64,000 nucleotides of DNA. Origin: Pseudomonas wuhanensis. Lineage in GTDB: Bacteria; Pseudomonadota; Gammaproteobacteria; Pseudomonadales; Pseudomonadaceae. The DNA is taken from positions 3,472,001-3,536,000 of the forward strand of contig NZ_CP117430.1 of the NCBI RefSeq assembly GCF_030687395.1, read 5' to 3'. Below the pieces are notes generated by a model that was given only the letters and a program-made list of their open reading frames with translations, was not told where the DNA came from and did not search any database. Shown piece by piece: positions 1 through 10,050 of this stretch. Numbering within the stretch: the stretch's first letter is position 1; each line of letters opens with the position of its first letter. The position numbers were made by a program, and so were the translations under genes.

Positions 1-201
1 ATCAACAAAGACATCGCACCGCCCGAGGTGAAGGCGAAAATCGGTCATTACGACGTACTCGGCAAGCAAGTGGCGAAATTGATTCCACAGTCGACGCTGA
101 TTGAATTCCCGGGCCTTGGCCACGCGCCGCAAATGGAAGAGCCGGCGAAGTTCCATCAGGCATTACTCGACTGGCTGAACAAAACCAATCCCGTTCGTTG
201 A
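1..201 (+). CDS. Alpha/beta hydrolase, C-terminal fragment (cut by window edge)
   Basis: Frame 1 is open from the first base to TGA at 199-201 and gives 66 residues. The end contains an L-G-H-A-P-Q-M-E-E-P segment, the usual surroundings of the catalytic histidine in alpha/beta hydrolases, followed by a short amphipathic helix ending in D-W-L. That is the family's normal C-terminus. The start, nucleophile and acid lie upstream of the window, so the substrate cannot be inferred. The next gene begins 13 bases later on the same strand, so the two are probably co-transcribed. Confidence 0.7.
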   Translation: MNKDIAPPEVKAKIGHYDVLGKQVAKLIPQSTLIEFPGLGHAPQMEEPAKFHQALLDWLNKTNPVR

Positions 202-214
202 TGAGGTAAGGCTG

Positions 215-1168
215 ATGGCAGTGCAGATTGCGGTGATCGATGACTGGCAGGACGTCGCTCGCGACGTGGTGGACTGGTCGGTGCTGGACAGCATCGGCCA
301 GGTGAGTTTTATCCATGACTACCCTGCCGACAACGAAACCCTGGCCGAACGCCTGGGCGCATTCGAGGTGATCTGCGTGATGCGCGAGCGCACCCGGTTC
401 GACGAAGACCTGCTGCGCCGCTTGCCCGCACTAAAACTGCTGGTCACTGGCGGCATGCGCAACGCCGCCCTGGACCTGAAAGCCGCCGCCGCGCTGGGTA
501 TTCAGGTCTGCGGCACCGACAGCTACAAACATGCCGCCCCCGAGCTGACCTGGGCGCTGATCATGGCCGCGACCCGCAACCTGGTGGCCGAAGCCAACGC
601 CTTGCGCGCAGGCCAATGGCAGCAAGGGCTGGGCGGCGACCTGCAGGGCAAGACCTTGGCGATCCTCGGTCTGGGCAGCATCGGTCAACGGGTAGCCCGG
701 TTCGGTCAGGTGTTCGGCATGCGGGTGATTGCCTGGAGCGAAAACCTGACCGCCGAACGGGCCGCCGAAGTCGACGTCACCTATGTCAGCAAGCAGGAAC
801 TGTTCGAGCAGGCCGATGTGTTGTCGGTCCATCTGGTGCTCAGCGAGCGCAGCCGAGGGCTGGTGGACACTCAGGCACTGGACTGGATGAAACCCACGGC
901 ATGGCTGATCAATACGGCTCGCGGGCCGATCGTCGATGAGTCGGCGTTGATCAAGGCGCTTCAGAAACAACGCCTGGCGGGCGCTGCGCTGGACGTGTTC
1001 GAGCACGAACCGTTGCCCCGTCATCATCCCTTCCGGACACTGGACAATGTGCTGGCCACGCCTCATGTCGGGTATGTCAGCCGGCAGAATTACCAACTGT
1101 TCTTTTCGCAAATGATCGAGGACATACAGGCCTGGGCGGCTGGGAAGCCGGTTCGGATTCTTAGCTGA
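215..1168 (+). CDS. D-2-hydroxyacid dehydrogenase family protein
   Basis: A 317-residue NAD(P)-dependent oxidoreductase of the D-isomer specific 2-hydroxyacid dehydrogenase family. The dinucleotide-binding loop G-L-G-S-I-G-Q lies near residue 151. A 'INTARGPIVDE' segment near residue 230 carries the catalytic Arg region. 'DVFEHEPLP' and 'ATPHVGY' near residues 265-285 supply the conserved Glu and the catalytic His. Length is normal for the family. ATG 215 follows the preceding hydrolase closely, so an operon is likely. The physiological substrate (a 2-keto or 2-hydroxy acid) is not determined by the sequence. Confidence 0.88.
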   Translation: MAVQIAVIDDWQDVARDVVDWSVLDSIGQVSFIHDYPADNETLAERLGAFEVICVMRERTRFDEDLLRRLPALKLLVTGGMRNAALDLKAAAALGIQVCGTDSYKHAAPELTWALIMAATRNLVAEANALRAGQWQQGLGGDLQGKTLAILGLGSIGQRVARFGQVFGMRVIAWSENLTAERAAEVDVTYVSKQELFEQADVLSVHLVLSERSRGLVDTQALDWMKPTAWLINTARGPIVDESALIKALQKQRLAGAALDVFEHEPLPRHHPFRTLDNVLATPHVGYVSRQNYQLFFSQMIEDIQAWAAGKPVRILS

Positions 1169-1186
1169 GACCGCGTTATCGTTCAT

Positions 1187-1274
1187 CGCGGGCAAGCCAC
1201 GCTCCCACAGGTTTGGCGTCATGCCCATTGCCGGCGTCCGACACAAATCCTGTGGGAGCGTGGCTTGCACGCGA
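1187..1274. repeat. REP pair (type A), inverted
   Basis: Two copies of a GCGGGCAAGCC-CGCTCCCACAG type arm, at 1188-1210 and 1250-1273, face each other across about 40 bases just downstream of the dehydrogenase. This is the common Pseudomonas REP doublet (called type A here). It could fold into a long hairpin in the transcript end. Confidence 0.85.
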
Positions 1275-1765
1275 AGAGGCCCTAAAACTCACCACGCCTC
1301 CCCAAATAATCCGCACCACAATGGCGCACATAACCTCCCATCACGCCCGATTAGCGTGACCTCCCGGTCCCGATCTGACCCACACCAGAAAATAAACCTG
1401 CCCTTCGTCGGTGCGGCTCCCCGCAAAGCCTCGTGTTTATACCCTCACCCAACCGATTGTCGAACAATTTCACCCGTTGACCGACCCCGCTCTAAGTTCT
1501 GGCCTAGACTGATTTTCGCGGAGTAAAACCGGCTGGTCATTCGGTGAAAATAATCGAAACTTTTGGTGCTGGCCTCGTGTCAGGTGAAAGGTAGGGCCAC
1601 AGCGACTGGTGCATTCCTTGCAACAGCCACTTCACCCATTCTGCTTCAGCGCATGGGCAGCACTTGCTCACCGATGCGTAGCGCGTTTGCGCCCGGCCAC
1701 AGGATTTGGCCACGAATACCGTTTGTGCCAGGCCTAGAATTAGATCAACAACACGGGAGATTCAT
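1275..1765 (+). promoter_or_regulatory. Long upstream region of the glgA operon, no gene seen
   Basis: About 490 bases without a credible gene; the short frames here have no ribosome-binding site or recognisable protein. It must carry the promoter for glgA-treZ-malQ-treY. A TAGAAT hexamer at 1735-1740, 25 bases before the glgA ATG, could be a -10 element of sigma-70 or RpoS type, but no matching -35 is convincing. I see no riboswitch or operator that I can name. Confidence 0.35.
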
Positions 1766-3352
1766 ATGATCAGTGCGGCTTTAGATATTCAGGGAGAACG
1801 TGCTCATCAGCAGGTCGGGGAAACGAGCACCGTTGGTGTCCTCAGTGCCAAATCGATCAACATGCCGATCCCCAAGACACTGGCACCGGTAGCCAGTCAG
1901 AATCCCAATAAAAAGAAAGTCCTGTTCGTCACCTCGGAGATTGCCGACCTGGTAAAGACCGGAGGTCTTGGCGACGTTTCCGCCGCACTGCCGCGGGCCA
2001 TGGCGCATCTGCACGATGTCCGGGTGTTGATCCCCGGTTACCCGCAAGTGCTGAACAGCGAAAACCCGATTCATATCATTGGTGAACTGGGCGGGCACGC
2101 CGCGTTGCCACCCTGCAAGATCGGGCGCATGGACATGCCCGACGGCCTGGTCATTTACGTGTTGATCTGCCCTGAATTGTACGAGCGCGAAGGTTCACCT
2201 TATGGCGCCAACAACGGCCGCGACTGGCCGGACAACCATATTCGTTTCGCCCGGCTGGGCCTCGCAGCAGCCGATATCGCCGCCAATCTCGCCCAAATTC
2301 ACTGGTGCCCCGACCTGGTGCATGCCCACGACTGGCCCGCTGGCCTGGCCCCCGCCTATATGCACTGGCGCGGCCAACGCACCCCGACCCTGTTCACCAT
2401 CCACAATCTGGCATACCAGGGCGTCACCAGCCTCGGCTCGTGCCCGGAACTCGGTATCCCCATGCACGCCTTGCAACAGGAAGGCATGGAGTTTTACGGC
2501 AAGATGTCATTCCTCAAGGCCGGCATGGCCTACTCGAGCCACATCACCACCGTCAGCGCCACTTATGCCCAGGAAATCACCACGCCGGCCTTCGGCTGCG
2601 GTCTCGACGGTTTTCTCGCCGCCAAGACCCAGCAGGGTCTGCTCAGCGGGATTCCCAATGGCATCGATGAAAGCTGGGATGCAGCGACTGATCCGCATCT
2701 GTTCCACCCGTTCGGCATCGGCGATTGGGAGGGTAAAGCCGTCAACGCCGCGCACGTTCGCAGGCTGTTCGATCTCGAAGACTCCAAAGGTCCACTGTTC
2801 GCCGTGGTTTCGCGGCTGGTCTACCAGAAAGGCCTGGACCTGACCGAAGCGGTGGCTGAATACATCGTCGCCAACGGCGGGCAGATCGCGATCATCGGCC
2901 GTGGCGAACCGGAAGAAGAACAAGCCATGCGTGAACTGGCGTTGCGCTTCCCCGGGCAAATCGGCGTGCACATCGGCTTCAATGAAACCGACGCTCGCCG
3001 GATGTTCGCCGGCAGTGATTTCCTGCTGATGCCTTCGCGTTACGAACCCTGCGGCCTGAGCCAGATGTATGCCCAGCGTTTCGGTTCATTGCCGGTGGCC
3101 CGCAATACCGGCGGCCTGGCCGACACCATTGAAAACGGCGTGACCGGTTTCCTCTTCGACGAATCCACGGTAGAGAGTTATCGCGAAGCCCTGGGCCGCG
3201 CGTTCAAGGTGTTCGCCTTCCCCGGCCTGCTCAACGCCATGCGTTGCCGGGCCATGGCGGCGCCCTTCAACTGGTGCAAGGCTGTCGAGCCCTACGCCGA
3301 ACTCTACGAACAACTGGTGACTAAAGCGCTGGGAAAATCGGGCAAACAGTAA
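1766..3352 (+). CDS. glgA: Glycogen synthase GlgA (ADP-glucose glycosyltransferase)
   Basis: A 528-residue GT5-family glycosyltransferase that uses ADP-glucose to extend alpha-1,4-glucan or, in GlgE-pathway organisms, possibly to make maltose-1-phosphate. The ADP-glucose motif K-T-G-G-L is at residues 64-68. A second-domain 'VSRLVYQKG' strand and 'MPSRYEPCGLSQMYA' near the C-terminus are the conserved nucleotide-sugar binding elements. ATG 1766 was chosen because GGGAGA lies about 7 bases upstream; an in-frame ATG at 1706 has no such site. The first ~55 residues are an extra N-terminal stretch before the usual 'KKVLFVTSEIADL' start of the fold. It leads the operon with treZ 13 bases downstream. 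No glgC lies nearby. Confidence 0.92.
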   Translation: MISAALDIQGERAHQQVGETSTVGVLSAKSINMPIPKTLAPVASQNPNKKKVLFVTSEIADLVKTGGLGDVSAALPRAMAHLHDVRVLIPGYPQVLNSENPIHIIGELGGHAALPPCKIGRMDMPDGLVIYVLICPELYEREGSPYGANNGRDWPDNHIRFARLGLAAADIAANLAQIHWCPDLVHAHDWPAGLAPAYMHWRGQRTPTLFTIHNLAYQGVTSLGSCPELGIPMHALQQEGMEFYGKMSFLKAGMAYSSHITTVSATYAQEITTPAFGCGLDGFLAAKTQQGLLSGIPNGIDESWDAATDPHLFHPFGIGDWEGKAVNAAHVRRLFDLEDSKGPLFAVVSRLVYQKGLDLTEAVAEYIVANGGQIAIIGRGEPEEEQAMRELALRFPGQIGVHIGFNETDARRMFAGSDFLLMPSRYEPCGLSQMYAQRFGSLPVARNTGGLADTIENGVTGFLFDESTVESYREALGRAFKVFAFPGLLNAMRCRAMAAPFNWCKAVEPYAELYEQLVTKALGKSGKQ

Positions 3353-3365
3353 GAGGCTTTCAACG

Positions 3366-5159
3366 ATGCCGTTACGGACCCTTGAGACCTGGCCCCACGG
3401 CGCAATCATGCTGGACGCAGAACACACGCGTTTTGCCTTGTGGGCGCCAGATGCGTTTTTCGTCAGTCTCGAACTGGACGATGGACAATCCCTGCCACTG
3501 CTGCCTCAGGCCGATGGCTGGTTTGTGATCAAGACCCGCTGCCCTGCGGGTACCCGCTACCGCTACAACATCGATGGCGAACTGGAGGTGCCGGACCCGG
3601 CCTCCCGCGCCCAGGCGGGCGATATCGACAGCCACAGCGTGGTGGTCGATCCCCTCGCCTATCGGTGGCAACACAGCGCCTGGCAGGGGCGGCCATGGAA
3701 TGAGGCGGTGATCTATGAACTGCACGTCGGTGCACTCGGCGGGTTCAGCCAGGTTGAGCAGCATTTGGAACACCTGGTCGAGCTGGGTATTACCGCCATC
3801 GAACTGATGCCGCTGGCGCAGTTTCCCGGTGAGCGCAACTGGGGCTATGACGGGGTTTTGCTTTACGCGCCTCAAGCCTCTTACGGCTCGCCCGAACAAC
3901 TCAAACACCTGATCGACACGGCCCACGGCCATGGCCTGGCGGTGATTCTCGACGTGGTCTACAACCACTTCGGCCCCGACGGCAATTACCTGCATCGCTA
4001 CGCCAAAGGCTTTTTCCGCGAAGACAAACACACCCCGTGGGGCGCGGCGATCGACTTCCGGCGGCGCGAGGTGCGCGACTTCTTTATCGACAACGCGCTG
4101 ATGTGGTTGCTGGAGTACCGCTTCGACGGCCTGCGCCTGGACGCGGTGCACGCCATCGAAGACCCGGACTTCCTTCAAGAGCTGGCGCAACGGGTTCGCC
4201 GGCAAACCGATCCGGCACGGCACGTGTGGCTCATGGCGGAAAACGAGCACAACCAGGCCAGCCTGCTGGAGCAAGGTTTCGACGCGCAGTGGAACGACGA
4301 CGGCCATAACGCCCTGCACGTTCTGCTCACGGGTGAAACCGATGCTTATTACGCCGACTATGCCGAGCAGCCCACCGAACAACTCGCCCGTTGCCTGAGC
4401 CAGGGCTTCGTGTTCCAGGGCCATATCACCCGCCACGGTACACCGCGAGGTGAGCCGAGCGGTCACTTGCCACCCACGGCCTTCGTGCTGTTTCTGCAGA
4501 ACCACGACCAGATTGGCAACCGCGCCTTTGGCGAGCGCCTGCATCAACTGGCCCATCCTGATGCCCTTTACGCCGCCACCGCGCTGCTGCTGTTGTCGCC
4601 GATGATCCCACTAATGTTCATGGGCGATGAGTTCGCCGCCGAGCAACCGTTCCTGTTCTTCACCAGCCACCACGGTGAATTGGCGGAACGGGTGCGCGAA
4701 GGGCGACGCAATGAGTTCGCGGCCTTCAGTGCCTTTGCCGACCCGCACAAACGTGAGCAGATTCCCGACCCGAACGCGACGCAGACCTTCGAAGCTTCAC
4801 GGCCGAAGCTGACCACCAGCCACCAATCGCCGATTTATGACCTATATCGCCAACTGCTGCAGATCCGCCACCGACACATCATCCCGCACCTGCCCGGCGC
4901 CCAGGCGCTGGGTGCGCAGGTACTGGCCGAGGGCGCGGTGACGGCGCGCTGGCGGCTGGGCGATGGCAGTCAGTTGCGCATTGACCTGAACCTCAGCGAT
5001 GCGTCCGTGGTCCACACCCCACAGGCCGACGCGACATTGCTGTTCGAACACCCGCCACAATCGGCCGGTCTGAATCAGGGCATGCTTGCCCCGTATTGCG
5101 CGCTAGTCAGCCTCACGGCCGCAGCCCCTTTGCTACCCCCGGATGGAGAGCGCCCATGA
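3366..5159 (+). CDS. treZ: Malto-oligosyltrehalose trehalohydrolase TreZ
   Basis: A 597-residue GH13 enzyme that releases trehalose from maltooligosyl-trehalose made by TreY. An N-terminal beta-sandwich (residues 1-105) precedes a TIM barrel. Catalytic residues are visible: nucleophile D259 in GLRLDAV, acid E292 in MAENEH, and D381 in LQNHDQ. 'GVLLYAPQASYG' and 'FMGDEFAAEQPF' are typical barrel segments. Its stop overlaps the malQ ATG (5156-5159, ATGA), indicating translational coupling. The neighbours treY and malQ confirm the pathway. Confidence 0.93.
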   Translation: MPLRTLETWPHGAIMLDAEHTRFALWAPDAFFVSLELDDGQSLPLLPQADGWFVIKTRCPAGTRYRYNIDGELEVPDPASRAQAGDIDSHSVVVDPLAYRWQHSAWQGRPWNEAVIYELHVGALGGFSQVEQHLEHLVELGITAIELMPLAQFPGERNWGYDGVLLYAPQASYGSPEQLKHLIDTAHGHGLAVILDVVYNHFGPDGNYLHRYAKGFFREDKHTPWGAAIDFRRREVRDFFIDNALMWLLEYRFDGLRLDAVHAIEDPDFLQELAQRVRRQTDPARHVWLMAENEHNQASLLEQGFDAQWNDDGHNALHVLLTGETDAYYADYAEQPTEQLARCLSQGFVFQGHITRHGTPRGEPSGHLPPTAFVLFLQNHDQIGNRAFGERLHQLAHPDALYAATALLLLSPMIPLMFMGDEFAAEQPFLFFTSHHGELAERVREGRRNEFAAFSAFADPHKREQIPDPNATQTFEASRPKLTTSHQSPIYDLYRQLLQIRHRHIIPHLPGAQALGAQVLAEGAVTARWRLGDGSQLRIDLNLSDASVVHTPQADATLLFEHPPQSAGLNQGMLAPYCALVSLTAAAPLLPPDGERP

Positions 5160-7234
5160 GCAATACGCAACTGGAAATACTGGCCAGCCGAGCAGGCCTG
5201 GCCGTCGACTGGATCGACGCCAATGGCCGTCCACAGAAAGTGACCCCGGCGGTGTTGCGCTCGGTGCTCAGCGGCCTTGGCCATCCCGCCAATACCGCCC
5301 AGGAGATCGACGCCAGCCTGCTGCAACTGCAGGAGGTGCAACAAACCCGACACCTGCCACCGCTATTGACCTGCGACGAAGGCGTTGGCCTTGACCTGTC
5401 CCACTACTTCGAACCGCAGACTCCGTGTGAAATCCATCTCGAAGACGGCTCACGGATTAACTTGAAGCTCGATGACAACGCTGTGTTGCCCGGCCTGGTG
5501 CCGGTGGGTTATCAGCACGTCAGCATCGACGATCAATCCTTCACCCTGGCGGTGGCACCCCAGCGCTGCTACAGCGTCGGGGATGCCGTTGACAGTAAAA
5601 ACCCGCGTGCCTGGGGCCTCAGCGTGCAGTTGTACTCGCTGCGCCGTCCCGGCGATGGCGGTTTTGGCGATACCCAGGCCCTCGAAGATCTGGCCCGGGT
5701 GGCCGGCGAACGGGGCGCCGAGGCGTTGGCGATCAGCCCGCTGCATGCGATGTTCAGCGGCGACACCCAGCGTTACAGCCCCTACTCGCCGTCCAGCCGC
5801 TTGTTCCTCAATAGCCTGTACGCGGCGCCCGGAGCGATTCTCGGTGAGCGAGCCCTGCGCACCGCGATCGACGCCACCGGCCTTGCCGCTGAGCTCAAGC
5901 ACCTGGAAAAACTGCCGCTGATCGACTGGCCCACCGCCGCCGAGGCCAAGCACCGCTTGCTCGAAGCCTTATATGAAGGATTCACCCACGGCGAACACCC
6001 CTTGCACCCAGACTTCAGCAGTTTCCGCCATGCCGGTGGCGAAGCGCTGGAAAATCATTGCCGCTTCGAAGCGATTCAGGAAGCCCGGGCGCGGCGCGGT
6101 GAAAGCCTCGACTGGCGCGAGTGGCCCGAACAATGGCGTGACCCGCGCAGCACCGCCCTGGCGCATTTTGCCGAAGAAAACTCGACCCGCATCGGCTACT
6201 ACGCGTTCTGCCAATGGCTGATTGCGCGCAGCCTGGAACGCGCCCAGACCGCCGCCCGCAGCGCTGGCATGGGCATCGGCCTGATCGCCGATCTGGCGGT
6301 GGGCGCCGACGGCGGCGGCAGCCAGGCCTGGAGTCGCCAGGACGAATTGCTCGCCTCACTGACCGTGGGTGCGCCACCGGACATTCTCAACCGTTCCGGC
6401 CAGGGCTGGGGCATTTCCGCGTTCTCCCCCGAAGGTCTGGTGCGCAACGGCTTTCGCGCGTTCATCGAAATGCTGCGGGCCAACTTCGCCCATGCCGGCG
6501 GCCTGCGTATCGATCACGTCATGGGCCTGCAACGACTGTGGGTGATCCCCAACGACGCGCCGCCCAGCGACGGTGCCTACCTCTATTACCCGGTGGATGA
6601 CCTGCTGCGCTTGCTGACCCTCGAATCCCATCGGCATCAGGCCATCGTCCTCGGCGAAGACCTCGGCACCGTGCCCGAGGGTTTACGAGAGAAACTCATC
6701 GCGCGCTCGATCCTCGGTATGCGTGTGCTGCTGTTCGAACAGGACAATACTCACTTCAAGCCGATTCTCGACTGGCCGGACAACGCACTGGCAACCACCA
6801 GCACCCATGACCTGCCGACGCTCAATGGCTGGTGGCATGGCCGCGATATCGACTGGAGCGCGCACTTGAATCTGGTCGACGCGCCGGGTGAAATCGAATG
6901 GCGCCAGCACCGTGAGCGCGAGCGCGAAGGTTTGCGCCGGGTATTGAGCGAGGACCCGCAAAATTTCCGCGAAGAGTCCCACGAAACCGATCAGGTGCTC
7001 GACGCCGCGATCCGCTTCCTTGGCCATACCCGCGCCCCGCTGGTATTGCTGCCCCTGGAAGATGCCTTGGGTATCGAACAGCAGGCCAACCTGCCCGGCA
7101 CCACCGATACCCATCCCAACTGGTCCCGCAGGCTACCCGGCGACAGCGAAGCCCTGCTCGATGATCCAGACGCCGCCCGGCGCCTGGAACTGCTCGCCTG
7201 TGCGCGACTTCAGGCGGCCGAGCGTGACCAATGA
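5156..7234 (+). CDS. malQ: 4-alpha-glucanotransferase MalQ (amylomaltase)
   Basis: A 692-residue GH77 disproportionating enzyme that moves alpha-1,4-glucan segments between chains and so adjusts linear maltodextrins for TreY. Catalytic residues: D453 in GLRIDHV, E501 in LGEDLGT, D552 in STHDLPT. The first ~130 residues form the extra N-terminal domain of MalQ proteins of this size. ATG 5156 is preferred over ATG 5096 because GGAGAG precedes it and it overlaps the treZ stop. ATGA overlap with treY at 7231-7234 shows a tightly packed operon. Confidence 0.93.
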   Translation: MSNTQLEILASRAGLAVDWIDANGRPQKVTPAVLRSVLSGLGHPANTAQEIDASLLQLQEVQQTRHLPPLLTCDEGVGLDLSHYFEPQTPCEIHLEDGSRINLKLDDNAVLPGLVPVGYQHVSIDDQSFTLAVAPQRCYSVGDAVDSKNPRAWGLSVQLYSLRRPGDGGFGDTQALEDLARVAGERGAEALAISPLHAMFSGDTQRYSPYSPSSRLFLNSLYAAPGAILGERALRTAIDATGLAAELKHLEKLPLIDWPTAAEAKHRLLEALYEGFTHGEHPLHPDFSSFRHAGGEALENHCRFEAIQEARARRGESLDWREWPEQWRDPRSTALAHFAEENSTRIGYYAFCQWLIARSLERAQTAARSAGMGIGLIADLAVGADGGGSQAWSRQDELLASLTVGAPPDILNRSGQGWGISAFSPEGLVRNGFRAFIEMLRANFAHAGGLRIDHVMGLQRLWVIPNDAPPSDGAYLYYPVDDLLRLLTLESHRHQAIVLGEDLGTVPEGLREKLIARSILGMRVLLFEQDNTHFKPILDWPDNALATTSTHDLPTLNGWWHGRDIDWSAHLNLVDAPGEIEWRQHREREREGLRRVLSEDPQNFREESHETDQVLDAAIRFLGHTRAPLVLLPLEDALGIEQQANLPGTTDTHPNWSRRLPGDSEALLDDPDAARRLELLACARLQAAERDQ

Positions 7235-10029
7235 CTCAACCGTTCATCCAACCGTTGCGGGCGACCCTGCGGCTGCAATTTCATAAAGGTTTCACCCTGG
7301 ATCAGGCGGTGGCGCTGGTGCCGTATTTCGCCAGCCTGGGCATCAGCCATGTCTATGCCTCGCCGCTGCTCGCCGCCCGCGCGGGGTCCATGCATGGCTA
7401 CGACGTGGTGGACCCGACCACCGTCAACCCTGAACTGGGCGGCGAAGCGGCATTGCGCCGTTTGGTCGGTACGTTGCGCGAACAGAACATGGGGCTGATC
7501 CTGGACATCGTCTCCAACCACATGGCCGTCGGCGGTGGCGATAATCCCTGGTGGCTCGACTTGCTGGAATGGGGGCGACTGAGCCCCTACGGCGAGTTCT
7601 TCGACATTCAATGGCATTCGCCCGACCCCTTGATGGAAGGCCAATTGCTGCTGCCTTTTTTGGGCAGCGATTACGGCATCGCCTTGCAGGACGGCACCCT
7701 GCCCTTGCGTTTCGATGCCCGGCACGGCGTCTTTTATGTCGAGCACTACGAGCATCACTTCCCGATTTGCCCGACGAACTACGGCGAACTGCTCAAGGCC
7801 GATGATCAATTGAATGCCGAGCAGGCCGACCGGCTCAAATCCCTGGCAGACCGCTTCAGTACCTTGAGTTACCAGACTGACGCGCACAGCCTGGCGATTC
7901 CGTTGAAAGCCGAGCTGCGGGAACTCTCCAGCGATCCGGCCATTCTTCACGCGATCCAGCATACGCTAGGCACCTACGACTCACTCACCCCCGAGGGTTT
8001 CCAGCGCCTGCATAACCTGCTGGAGCGCCAGAGTTATCGCCTGGCCAGCTGGCGCACCGCGGCGGACGATATCAACTGGAGGCGCTTTTTCGATATCAAT
8101 GAACTGGGTGGCCTACGGGTCGAACACCCGGCGGTATTTGAGGCGACCCACGCAAAAATCTTCGAGCTGGTGGCCGAAGGTCTGATCGACGGGCTGCGCA
8201 TCGATCATATCGACGGCCTCGCCGATCCGCGTGGCTACTGCCGCAAATTGCGCCGCCGAGTCGATAGCCTGGCACCGGAGCGGCACCTGCCGATCTACGT
8301 CGAAAAGATCCTCGGCGAAGGCGAAACCCTGCACCGCGACTGGTCCGTCGATGGCAGCACCGGTTACGAATTCATGAACCAGTTGTCGTTGCTGCAACAC
8401 GACCCCGAAGGCGCCCAGACCTTGGGTGAGCTCTGGAGCCGACACAGCGAACGCCCCGCCGATTTCCGTCAGGAAGCGCAACTGGCGCGCCAGCAGATTC
8501 TCAACGGCTCCCTCGCCGGGGATTTCGAAAGCGTCGCCCACGCCTTGTTGCAAGTGGCCCGGGACGACCTGATGACCCGGGACCTGACGCTCGGCGCGAT
8601 CCGTCGGGCCTTGCAGGAACTGATCGTGCACTTCCCGGTGTATCGCACTTACATCAGCCCGCTGGGCCGACACTGCGCTCAGGACGAGGAGTTTTTCCAG
8701 CAGGCCATGGACGGTGCAAGGCAAACCCTCGGCGAGGCCGACTGGCCGGTACTCGATTGCCTGGCCGGCTGGCTCGGTGGCCAACCCTGGCGCAAGTACC
8801 CGGTGGGTCGCCCACGCAAACTGCTCAAGCATGCGTGCGTGCGCTTCCAGCAACTGACCTCACCGACGGCGGCCAAAGCGGTGGAAGACACCGCGCTTTA
8901 TCGCTCGGCGGTGCTGCTGTCGCGCAACGATGTCGGCTACAACACCGAGCAGTTCAGTGCCCCGGTGGCTGACTTCCATGCTGCTTGCGCCAATCGCCTC
9001 GCCGAATTCCCCGACAACCTGCTGGCCACCGCGACCCACGACCACAAACGCGGCGAAGACACCCGCGCGCGGCTGGCGGTGTTGAGCGAGCGCAGCGCCT
9101 GGTATGCCGAGCAGGTCGAACATTGGCGAACATTGGCCAACGAATTGCGCATTGAACCCGGCGCGCCCTCGGCGGGCGACGAGCTGATTCTCTATCAAGC
9201 GATCCTCGGCAGTTGGCCGCTGGAGTTGCGCAGCGATGATCGGGTGGCGCTCGAGGACTACGCCAAACGCCTCTGGCAGTGGCAACAGAAAGCCCTGCGC
9301 GAAGCCAAGTTGCAAAGCAGTTGGAGCGCACCGAACGAGGGGTATGAGCAGGCGACCCATGGGTTTCTCGAACGCCTGCTGCTCAGCCCCGAAGGCCAGC
9401 CACTACGCGCGGCCCTCGGTGCGGCGGCGCAGAGTATCGCCGCTGCGGGTGCGTTGAATGGCTTGGCGCAAACCTTGCTGCGAATGACCGTGCCGGGGGT
9501 ACCGGACCTCTATCAGGGCAACGAGTTCTGGGACTTCACGCTGGTCGATCCGGACAACCGCCGGCCGGTGGATTACATCAGCCGTCAGCAGGCCATGCAC
9601 GTGCGATTGGACCTGCCCGATCTATTGGTGAACTGGCGTGACGGGCGCATCAAGCAAGCCCTGATCGCCCAAGCGTTAAACCGGCGTGCCGAGCATGCCG
9701 AGCTGTTTCAAAAAGGGACGTATCAAGCCCTTGAAGTCGTCGGCAGCCAGGCTCACCGGGTACTGGCGTTTGCCCGTGAATGGCAGGGAAAACGGGCTAT
9801 CGTGATTGTACCGATACGTTGTGCCGAACTGCTGGAAGACAGTGCCGAACCACAGGTTGAAGCGCCGCTTTGGGGCGATACACGAGTCAAATTGCCGTTT
9901 GCCGCCGCTGAAGAAAATCTGAAGGGACTTTTTGCGAGCGTCGCAGTCACAAAACACAGGGAGCTGATGGTCAGCGCCGCGCTGGGGGATTTCCCGGTCA
10001 ATCTCTTTATCCAAACTACCCAAGCTTGA
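7231..10029 (+). CDS. treY: Malto-oligosyltrehalose synthase TreY
   Basis: A 932-residue GH13 enzyme that isomerises the reducing-end alpha-1,4 linkage of a maltodextrin to alpha,alpha-1,1, giving maltooligosyl-trehalose for TreZ. It starts with the family signature 'ATLRLQFHKGFTLDQA' (residues 10-25). Catalytic residues are D325 in GLRIDHIDG, E358 in YVEKILG and D604 in THDHKRGED. 'MTVPGVPDLYQGNEFWDF' near residue 755 is also characteristic. Length is normal (about 900). It is translationally coupled to malQ and ends 21 bases before the DUF2934 gene. Confidence 0.94.
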   Translation: MTQPFIQPLRATLRLQFHKGFTLDQAVALVPYFASLGISHVYASPLLAARAGSMHGYDVVDPTTVNPELGGEAALRRLVGTLREQNMGLILDIVSNHMAVGGGDNPWWLDLLEWGRLSPYGEFFDIQWHSPDPLMEGQLLLPFLGSDYGIALQDGTLPLRFDARHGVFYVEHYEHHFPICPTNYGELLKADDQLNAEQADRLKSLADRFSTLSYQTDAHSLAIPLKAELRELSSDPAILHAIQHTLGTYDSLTPEGFQRLHNLLERQSYRLASWRTAADDINWRRFFDINELGGLRVEHPAVFEATHAKIFELVAEGLIDGLRIDHIDGLADPRGYCRKLRRRVDSLAPERHLPIYVEKILGEGETLHRDWSVDGSTGYEFMNQLSLLQHDPEGAQTLGELWSRHSERPADFRQEAQLARQQILNGSLAGDFESVAHALLQVARDDLMTRDLTLGAIRRALQELIVHFPVYRTYISPLGRHCAQDEEFFQQAMDGARQTLGEADWPVLDCLAGWLGGQPWRKYPVGRPRKLLKHACVRFQQLTSPTAAKAVEDTALYRSAVLLSRNDVGYNTEQFSAPVADFHAACANRLAEFPDNLLATATHDHKRGEDTRARLAVLSERSAWYAEQVEHWRTLANELRIEPGAPSAGDELILYQAILGSWPLELRSDDRVALEDYAKRLWQWQQKALREAKLQSSWSAPNEGYEQATHGFLERLLLSPEGQPLRAALGAAAQSIAAAGALNGLAQTLLRMTVPGVPDLYQGNEFWDFTLVDPDNRRPVDYISRQQAMHVRLDLPDLLVNWRDGRIKQALIAQALNRRAEHAELFQKGTYQALEVVGSQAHRVLAFAREWQGKRAIVIVPIRCAELLEDSAEPQVEAPLWGDTRVKLPFAAAEENLKGLFASVAVTKHRELMVSAALGDFPVNLFIQTTQA

Positions 10030-10050
10030 GTTCAGTTCAGGAGCATTGCG

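Noticed and set aside
431..1270. 279-codon minus-strand frame opposite the D-2-hydroxyacid dehydrogenase
   Set aside because: Antisense shadow of a gene with intact NAD-binding and catalytic motifs; it even begins in the REP pair.
3372..4556. 394-codon minus-strand frame within treZ
   Set aside because: Shadow of treZ, which has all three catalytic residues in the other frame.
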